Below, one piece after another: positions 58,056 to 64,000 of a DNA stretch of 64,000 nucleotides. Made by a program: the position numbers and the translations under genes. The notes beneath the pieces were generated by a model. The model was not told the DNA's origin. It saw only the letters and a list, made by a program, of their open reading frames with translations, and ran no database searches. The stretch spans positions 504,576-568,575 of the forward strand of contig CAWHYW010000022.1 of the NCBI GenBank assembly GCA_963833675.1, in the 5' to 3' direction. The stretch is from DASQDN01 sp963833675 (GTDB lineage Bacteria; Acidobacteriota; Terriglobia; Bryobacterales; Bryobacteraceae). Numbering within the stretch: the stretch's first letter is position 1; every line of letters starts with the position of its first letter.

Positions 58056-59030
58056 GGCTGAGCAGCCTCCAGCAGCGATTGGAACTGTCGCGCGTCACCG
58101 CCCTGGACGAAAAAGCAGTTGGGATCGTGGCCCTCGGGCAGCGAGACGCGTACGAGCAGTCGACGCCTTGCTCGCGCAGCCGGTCTGCCAGGCGTTTGCG
58201 CTGCCTGTTGGCCGCTGCCGTTGGCGTCGGCATCAAAGGCCAGATAGACGGTTCGGTGGCAGTCGCACAGTTGCTGCAACTGGTGGGCGTTGAGATGAGT
58301 TCCCATGCGAGCAGGTGACGTTGCGAAAGCCGGCCTGCCACAGCACGGCGTAGTCGAACAGACCCTCGACGAGGATCACTTCCGGATAGCGCCGGACTTG
58401 CGTCCCAGCGATACAAGCCGCCTTTGGTGCCCGGCAGAAACCGGTGCGGCGGCGCCGAAGCCGAGATGCTGCGGCCATAGAGATTGCCTTCCAGCGGAAA
58501 GACGATGCGATGCATGTAGGCGTCGTAGCCGGCCGACGTGACCAGACCGGCTTGGCGCAGAGCCGGCAGAGGGTGGCCCAACTGCGTCAGCCAACTGCGC
58601 AGGCAACCGCCGGGCGCGTAGCCGATCCGCATGTGCTCGATGACTTCCGGCGAGCGGATTCCGCGTTGGTGCAGATAGGCAACCGCCTCGCCGTGGCGGT
58701 GCAACTGCATGCGATAGAAGTCGTGCGGCATCCTGCAGTAACGGCGCCAAGCCGCGCCATTGGCGCAGCAACGCCACCGCTTGCGGGAACTTCACCTGGT
58801 GATAGAGTCTCGGCAAAGCGAATCACGTCTCCGCCGCGGCCACAGCCGTAGCAGTAGAACAAGCTTTTGCTGGGATCCACCAGGAAGCTGGGCTTGTGAT
58901 CCTGATGCAGCGGGCACAGCCCCATCCATCGGCCGCGGCTGAGTTGCCGTGCCGGCCGCCAATCATGTGCCTGGAGATAGTCCAGCAGCGGAATCTGCTG
59001 CTTCAGCTCGTCGAGAGCCTGGCGATTCAC
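58052..59030 (-). CDS. CHC2 zinc-finger / TOPRIM primase-like protein, frameshifted
   Basis: DnaG-type primase relative of about 325 aa without helicase-binding domain. GTG 59030 (VNRQALDELKQQIPLLDYLQ) starts it. The zinc finger is CPLH then CYGC in WMGLCPLHQDHKPSFLVD and SLFYCYGCGRGG. The RNAP-like core follows (AVAYLHQRGIRSPEVIEHM, RIGYAPGG, YMHRIVFPLEGNLYGRSI), then TOPRIM with EGLFDYAVLWQAGF (Glu) and VYLAFDADANGSG (DxD). Frame changes near 58800, 58730, 58400-58300 and 58190. It would make primers or act on single-stranded intermediates of the element; that is inference. Confidence 0.75.
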
Positions 59031-59475
59031 GGACTTCTTGCCTCGAGCGGCAGAATACGGCAGCAGCGCGGCCAGATCCCAGGCAAGGATGGTGGGCGCC
59101 TCGCAGAAAGTGCTCGGCCTGTCGACTGCCTGCACCAGCACCACACGCTCAGCAGCCGCCGCCATGCCCATCGGCGTAGGGTGGATGGATCGGGCAAGCG
59201 CGACGGGTCTTTGCAGTGCGGTGCGGCTTGCTCGGCAACGTCACCGGCGCTGATCCGCTCGCAGGCCTGCTGGCGGCAGCGCAAGCGTGAAATGCGCCGA
59301 ACGGAACCAGCCATTCCGGCAGGATCGTGAAGGTCTTCCGGCACGGACGGACAGATCCCGCGGCGAATCCAGATGCGTTGCGTGTCGGTCATCGTGCGCT
59401 TGCCGGAGTCGCCGTCCGTGGCCGATGATCGTGTCGTCGCGGCAAAGCGGGCAGAGCCGCGGCAGAAGACTCAAG
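59027..59475 (-). CDS. DUF6431-like zinc-ribbon/HTH protein, frameshifted
   Basis: Small protein of about 150 aa. A zinc-ribbon start (LLPRLCPLCRDDTIIGHGRR, then IWIRRGICPS with further Cys expected) precedes LRCRQQACERISAGDVAEQA, APHCKDPSRLPDPSTLRRWA and WRRLLSVW, where the repeated pattern resembles a transposase-type helix-turn-helix. This layout is what I recall for DUF6431. Frame changes lie near 59380, 59330 and 59290. The start codon is uncertain (TTG about 59474 or upstream after another shift). It overlaps the primase by GTGA and leads the four-gene unit. Confidence 0.6.
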
Positions 59476-59541
59476 CGGAATCACCCCGGCTCGATGTTGT
59501 CTTGCGTCTCTGGCAGTGCGATAAAAAGAATCACGGCTGGC

Positions 59542-59600
59542 GTGAAGGCCCGCCGCTGACCGTCGCCTGCAAAGTTTCGATCTGCTGGCCGGGCCTTCAC
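59542..59600. promoter_or_regulatory. Inverted repeat upstream of the recombinase unit
   Basis: Perfect 11-bp arms GTGAAGGCCCG (59542-59552) and CGGGCCTTCAC (59590-59600) with a 37-base spacer. It lies between the DUF6431-like start and the right-end motif of the element. Long spacing suits a recombinase- or regulator-binding pair, or a folded single-stranded form, rather than a terminator. Confidence 0.5.
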
Positions 59601-59955
59601 CCTCCCGGCAAAATCAGATTCAAACGAAAAAAGAATACTGCTTCAGACCGGACGCCGCGAGCCCCTCACCTCAACATTGGCCGGTAATCTTGCGCAAACC
59701 GGAATTCGGCCTGAAGTCCGGTTGTATGAAGTTGATCGCGCTTAACGGCGTAGCGTTTACCGGGGGAGTCATACTGGCTCGAACGGCAACTGGCTAGGAA
59801 AGAGAGTCGAAGCCCTTACGGCAGCGGGTACGCGGGCCGAGTTTCCCGGCACCATTCGACCGTATCAGTGACCCACAGATTCCTCTGACGAGGCAGAAGA
59901 ACCTCCTGCACGGAGGACGATATTGCCGCTCCTTGAACCAACTTGGCCGTACTCG

Positions 59956-60572
59956 TCAGTGACGGTAGCCGCGGGCGCCGGTAAGCGGCGACGTGCCGGG
60001 CGTCACGACACCGGATACGGTCACCAGGACCGGCTTACCGTTAGGCGGCCACAGGATGATCACTTCCCGACCGTAGCTGCGTGTGTGGCGTGCGATCACT
60101 TCGATCACGTAGGCGCTGAGTGGCGCCGTCTCAGCCTCGACAATGCTTTCGCCGTACGCATATCCGTGAAAGACGCCGGCTACGCCGAACAGGAGCACTA
60201 GTAGGACGATCGGAATTCTGGAACGCGTAGCAACAATCGCTGCGGCCGCTGCGACGGTGAGCCCGATGGTCGGCTCTGGCCACAGAAGATTGAAGCCTGG
60301 GTATGTATGATGCAACCCAAGACGCTTCCTGCCACAAATAGGAGCGGCAACAACACAATCCGTCCGGCAAGGTGGGACATCAATCCGACGCCTACGGTGA
60401 AGGCGAAATGATCGATACCAATGATTGGGTGCCCAAGACCCGACAGCAATCCGCGCCAAGCCGTGCTGGGCAGCTCGCCCCCCATAACGTGGTGAGCGAA
60501 TGCAGGTGGTGTAAAACGCAGGACAATAAGTGCTGCTGCAGCCGCTATCAGTACCTTCAACAACGGCGCCAT
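59956..60572 (-). CDS. HupE/UreJ-like membrane protein, one frameshift
   Basis: About 205 aa. The signal peptide (APLLKVLIAAAAALIVLRF) ends near AFAHH. The His-rich start of the mature protein and the first helices (LLSGLGHPIIGIDHFAFTVG, IVLLPLLFVAGSVLGC) carry the HP-x-xG-x-DH motif of HupE/UreJ metal permeases. A frame change near 60310 leads to FNLLWPEPTIGLTVAAAAAI and VLLVLLFGVAGVFHGYAYGE, then a C-terminal tail. HupE proteins move nickel or cobalt. ATG 60572 is preceded by AGGAGG. No hydrogenase or urease gene is seen; only nikR, 26 kb away, hints at nickel. Confidence 0.8.
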
Positions 60573-60770
60573 CCGCTCCTCCTTCGACCTGAGCCTCTCT
60601 TGCTGTCGACAGTATGCGCGGCCGCAGCCACTCGGCAATGCATCGTTTCGGAGGCCGCATTGCTGCGCTGCATGAGTTTCCTTCTGATGCTGTGGACGGC
60701 TCCTCCACCGGCACGAGAGTGCCACGGCTGTGGGGGCAATTGAGGCTCCCACGATTCGGAGGAGCTATCC

Positions 60771-63721
60771 ATGCAAACGGTTACGACAATCGGTCTCGAC
60801 ATCGCCAAGTCGGTCTTCCAGGTTCATGGGGTTGATGGTGCCGGCCAGGTAGTCATCCGCCGGCAGTTGAAACGACGCTCGGTGCTGACGTTCTTTCAGA
60901 AGTTACCGCCGTGCTTGGTCGGCATTGAGGCCTGCGCTTCGGCGCACCATTGGTCGCGCGAGCTGCAGGCGCTGGGTCACAAGGTGCGGTTGATACCGCC
61001 GGCCTATGTGAAGCCTTACGGTGCGCCCCGACGGCGCGCATTACCAGTGGAGGAAGGATCCACCCAGAGAATTGTCGATTGATCTGGTAGCTGACGAGCG
61101 GTCTGGACGAGCAATCGGACGGACCGAAGCCTCGTGACAAAGGTCGCCTTGGGCGGCCGAGCAATCCAGCGGGCCGTAACGTGAGTGAAGCCTGAGCACG
61201 CCTCGAAAGTTACGATGTGAATGCCGACCCGATCGTATGGCGGGGAAGGCCGCGCGGACAGGGAAGCAATCGACGCATGCACCTGTCTGGTTCACCGGGG
61301 TAATGGGCACGGCACGCTGGAAAGGTAGTGCGGGTAATCGGGGGAGACCCGTCTTGGTCGAAGGTCGCGCCTTCAGCATTGAGTAGTCGATGGACCGGAC
61401 GGAAGTCGGACAGGGTCATAGGTACCGATGAAACCGGGTAATTCCGGTGGAGGAAAGGACCCTGACTTCAGGTGCGCTTTTGAAGATGGCGAGGGAAAGG
61501 GTAGATTGGCGATGAGCCTTGAAACGCCCAATAAGATCAGGAGCCTTCAGAGAAAGCTTTATTGCAAAGCGAAGGCGGAGCCTGCCTTCCGCTTCTACGT
61601 GCTGTACGACAAGATCTGCCGCGAGGACATTCTGAGCCATGCCTACAAGCTGGCCCGCGCCAACGCGGGTGCCCCAGGAGTGGACGGAATAACTTTCGAG
61701 CAAATCGACGCGTCGGGAACTCGAAGCATGGTTGGCCGGCCTGCGCGATGAAATCGTCACGAAGACTTACCGGCCCGATCCGGTGCGGCGGGTGATGGTC
61801 CCGAAGCCCGGAGGCGGCGAACGTCCGCTCGGTATCCCAACAATCCGGGACCGAGTCGTCCAAGCTGCCGCAAAGATTGTGCTGGAGCCGATCTTCGAGG
61901 CGGATTTCGAGGATGGCGCTTATGGATATCGCCCGCGTCGCAGCGCGGTAGATGCCGTCAAGGAAGTGCACCGGCTTGTGTGCCGGGGCTACACGGACGT
62001 TGTTGACGCCGATTTGTCGAAATATTTCGACACGATTCCGCACTCGGACCTCCTCAAATCGGTGGCCCGACGCATCGTCGACCAGAATGTGCTGCGGCTG
62101 ATTAAGTTATGGCTGCGAGTACCGGTCGAGGAGCGGGATAGCGACGGGAAACGGCGCATGAGCGGCGGTAAGAGCAACAAGCGTGGCACGCCACAGGGTG
62201 GTGTCATCAGTCCGCTGCTCTCCGTCATCTACATGAACCGGTTCCTGAAACATTGGCGTCTCAGCGGTCGGCGTGAAGCATTCCATGCTCAGGTTATCTC
62301 CTATGCCGACGACTTCGTCATTCTCAGCCGCGGCCACGCGGAGGAAGCATTGACGTGGACGAAGGCGGTGATAACCAAGCTTGGGTTGACGCTCAACGAG
62401 ACTAAAACCTCGGTGAAGAATGCCCGATTGGAAAGCTTTGACTTCCTTGGGTACACGCTCGGACCCCGCCGTTTCCGCAATGGGGGACGGTGGTATCTTG
62501 GCGCGGCTCCGTCCAAGAAAAGCGTGCTGCGGATCAAGAGGAAGGTCAGCGTACTGCTGACGCCGGGCAACAAGGGCGCTTGGCCCGAAGTACAAGCACG
62601 ACTGAACCGCCTTCTGCGCGGCTGGTCCACTTACTTCAGCTATGGCTCTCTTGCTACGGCTCATCAGGCCGTTGATCGACACGTCTTCGATCGCGTGCTC
62701 GCCTTTCTGCGCAGACGACATAATGCGCCCAGCCGTGGCGTCCGACGGTTCTCTCGTGAAATCTTTGGGAACCCGGGCGTCCTTGTGCTGAACCGCGTGC
62801 GCAAAGTGTCGCCGACGTGTGCCTCGTGAGGAAGCCTGTCGGAAAGCCGGATGCGGGAAATCTGCCTGTCCGGTTTGATGAGCGGGGAGAGGAAACGGAG
62901 CGCGCATCAACGCGTCACCGCGCCTCTCCTCGACTCTACTCAAGCGGCAGAAGAATGACGCGGCCGACGCGGAGGCCATTTGCGAGGCGGTCACCAGGGC
63001 CAACATGCGGTTCGTGCCAACCAAGACTCCAGAACAGCAGAGTGGCCTGGTGCTGCACCGTACGCGCCATCTGTTCATCCGTCAGCAGACCGCGGTGATC
63101 AATGCAATCAGGGCCCATCTTGCCGAGTTCGGGATCGTTGCACCGGTCGGGCGCCACGGTGTCGAGGAATTGCTCAATGTCTTGGCCGATCCAAACGATA
63201 AGCGAGTTCCGGAAATAGCTCGTGCGTGTCTGTCGGCATTCGGCGCTCAATTGCGCAGGATCAAGGAGCAGGTACTGGAGTTCGACCGACTGATCAGGGC
63301 CTGGCACCGATCCGACGAGATGAGCATGAGGCTCGATGAAGCCCCGGGCGTCGGTCCGGTGCTGGCCACTGCTGTGGTCGCTACCGTTGCTGATCCAAAG
63401 TCCTTCCGATCAGGGCGCAACTTCTCTGCCTGGATCGGTATCGTGCCGAAGCAGCACTCCAGTGGAGGCAAGAACCGGCTCGGCAATATAAGCAAACAAG
63501 GTGACCGCTATCTGCGCGGGCTGTTCGTGGCCGGCGCGCTCGCCGTCATCCGTTACGCCAAGATCCATGGCACCAAGCATCGCCCTTGGCTCACGGCCTT
63601 GCTGGCCCGGCGGCCGACCAAGGTTGCTGCTATCGCACTTGCCAACAAGCTCGCGAGAATGGTCTGGGCCATGATGGTCAAGGGCGAGCGATACAAGGAA
63701 CCCGCAGCGCTTGCGGCGTAA
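60771..63721 (+). CDS. IS110/IS1111-type transposase, split by group II intron
   Basis: Exon 1 is 60771-61020 and exon 2 is 62940-63721. Joined they give exactly 344 codons including the stop, 343 aa, the usual IS110 size. RuvC-like DEDD residues: Asp in TIGLDIAKSVFQVHG, Glu in LVGIEACASAHHW, Asp pair in KNDAADAEAIC (formed just after the splice point as KPYVKRQKNDAADAE). The C-terminal domain has LDEAPGVGPVLATAVVATV and GRNFSAWIGIVPKQHSSGGK with the conserved Ser, followed by GNISKQGDRYLRGLF. ATG 60771 has GGAGG upstream. Unlike the neighbouring IS, both exons are free of frameshifts. Confidence 0.92.
61021..62939 (+). mobile_element. Complete group II intron in IS110 transposase gene
   Basis: 1919 bp. 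The 5' end is GTGCG (consensus GTGYG) and the 3' end is AC (consensus AY). Domain I and following parts occupy 61021 to about 61500, the ORF lies in domain IV, and domain V is recognisable at 62842-62880 with the AGC triad (AGCCGGATGC), a GGAAA loop region and closing TCCGGTT. Domain VI follows (GGGGAGAGG pairing with CCTCTCCTC, 62883-62931), placing the branch A near the 3' end. Removing it restores the transposase frame without a single base lost or gained. Confidence 0.93.
61512..62829 (+). CDS. ltrA: Group II intron reverse transcriptase/maturase, one frameshift
   Basis: Intron-encoded protein of about 440 aa needed for splicing and mobility. N-terminus with RT0 (LYDKICREDILSHAYKLARA, GAPGVDGITFEQI). 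A single extra A near 61713 shifts frame; downstream reads WLAGLRDEIVTKTYRPDPVR, IPTIRDRVVQAAAKIVLEPI, YGYRPRRSAVDAV, the catalytic YADD in VISYADDFVILSRG, and GTPQGGVISPLLSVIYMN. The maturase X domain is RLNRLLRGWSTYFSYGSL with the following helices. No clear HNH endonuclease domain is visible at the C-terminus (ends KVSPTCAS), so retrohoming may use nascent strands as primer. Confidence 0.9.
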
Positions 63722-64000
63722 ACGAGATCGCGCCGGACAGCCGGCGTGATGTGAAGGTTGGGAGGGCGAACAGCACGTAATGCAGAGCCGGTCGATCCGG
63801 CGATCAGGACAACCCACTTGGGTCGAAGCATTGTCAAATGCGGGAGTTTGATCGGGACCTGATCCGCGGAGGGCATTATGGCCAGCGGTCATATGAACCG
63901 CGTCAAAAGGCCGGACACATGGCTGCACCGACCAATGCTGCAAAACGTGAAGAAAGTCCTTGCCAACCCGGAGCCGTCCACACATGACCCTGAACGACCA
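63722..64000 (+). other. IS110 downstream sequence, small open frame to window edge
   Basis: No terminator or recognised gene. The frame from ATG 63878 (MASGHMNRVKRPDTW) is open to the window end, 41 codons, and resembles junk frames repeatedly found after IS1111-type transposases, not a confirmed protein. Confidence 0.35.

Larger units (their letters stand above)
55831..59695 (-). mobile_element. Putative mobile unit: DUF6431-like, CHC2 primase and two tyrosine recombinases
   Basis: Four minus-strand genes joined by stop-start overlaps (59027-59030, 58052-58055, 57015-57018) form about 3.9 kb. At both ends there is the 10-base motif ACCGGCCAAT in inverted orientation (55843-55852, and as ATTGGCCGGT at 59676-59685), each next to TCTTGCGC (55831-55838 and 59688-59695). 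The left motif directly abuts the stop codon of the second recombinase. No target duplication was found. The mobile nature is inferred from recombinase content and these ends. Confidence 0.6.
60600..63960 (+). mobile_element. IS110/IS1111-family element (approximate limits)
   Basis: Limits are approximate. Upstream of the transposase, about 60690-60770 contains the short GC-rich stretch (GGCTCCTCCACCGG, GAGGCTCCCACGATT) usual ahead of IS1111-group transposases. Downstream, 63722-63960 is noncoding with a frame from 63878 (MASGHMNRVKRPDTWLHRP), open to the window end, that I have seen trailing such elements. IS110 elements lack long terminal repeats, so ends need comparison with an empty site. 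The element carries the group II intron inside its transposase gene. Confidence 0.6.

Noticed and set aside
33022..60572. nikR controlling the HupE-like gene
   Set aside because: The genes are 26 kb apart and in different regions; no NikR-type operator was found near 60572.
40985..64000. Island as a prophage
   Set aside because: No capsid, terminase, tail or lysis genes; content is insertion sequences, recombinases and envelope genes.
1..64000. CRISPR arrays, rRNA or tRNA genes
   Set aside because: No regularly spaced short repeats and no cloverleaf or rRNA-like segment were noticed by reading.

Overview
The window (64 kb) reads as a bacterial chromosome segment, most likely from an Acidobacteriota member. 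The indications are an acidobacterial-type MacB/FtsX-like permease of about 840 aa, a secreted protein of the acidobacterial VWA-like kind, a CadC-like winged helix fused to other domains, a PEP-CTERM protein, and a mreBCD-mrdA-rodA-rng operon in an otherwise ordinary housekeeping background. No rRNA, tRNA or CRISPR array was seen.

Positions 1-40929 are core chromosome. In order: nadB (5' end outside the window), a Na+/Ca2+-exchanger-like membrane protein, the HslVU protease, a FN3 lipoprotein and an ABC-type permease on the plus strand. The cell-shape operon follows on the minus strand (mreB-mreC-mreD-mrdA-rodA-rng, read from 16959 down to 7996). Next come a HAD phosphatase and LON-domain pair, an SDR-aroK-glycerate kinase run, a fused winged-helix/hydrolase/cyclase-like regulator, a PEP-CTERM protein coupled to a beta-propeller c-type cytochrome, folK, ruvB and ruvA. 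A small sugar or polyol cluster (zinc dehydrogenase, SDR, GHMP kinase) is followed by dtd, nikR, acpS, then dxr-rseP-greA-CDP-alcohol transferase, and finally purM-purN followed by a GT2/GtrA/methyltransferase reading unit.

Positions 40985-64000 are an accessory, mobile-element-rich island. An IS630 element sits exactly at the junction. It abuts one arm of a 1.1-kb inverted duplication (42132-43235 and 49678-50781) carrying a LuxR-type response regulator; the left copy is truncated at the IS. Between the arms lie an integrase remnant, a BON-domain protein, an AsmA-like protein and a STAS/SEC14-like protein. Beyond the right arm are a GH130 glycosidase/phosphorylase, an ISNCY-type element, an outer-membrane barrel protein, a four-gene unit (two tyrosine recombinases, a CHC2-zinc-finger/TOPRIM primase and a DUF6431-like protein) bounded by an inverted motif, a HupE/UreJ-like protein, and an IS110/IS1111-type transposase gene split by a complete group II intron whose removal restores the reading frame exactly.

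Many genes, including normally indispensable ones (mrdA, ruvA, purM), carry single-base frameshifts, often in short homopolymers. This looks more like residual sequencing or assembly error than decay, so broken genes outside the mobile elements should be read as probably intact in the organism. The most interesting units are the primase plus twin-recombinase element (about 55831-59695), the intron-in-IS110 nest, the inverted duplication bounded by IS630, and the GT2-GtrA-methyltransferase fusion.
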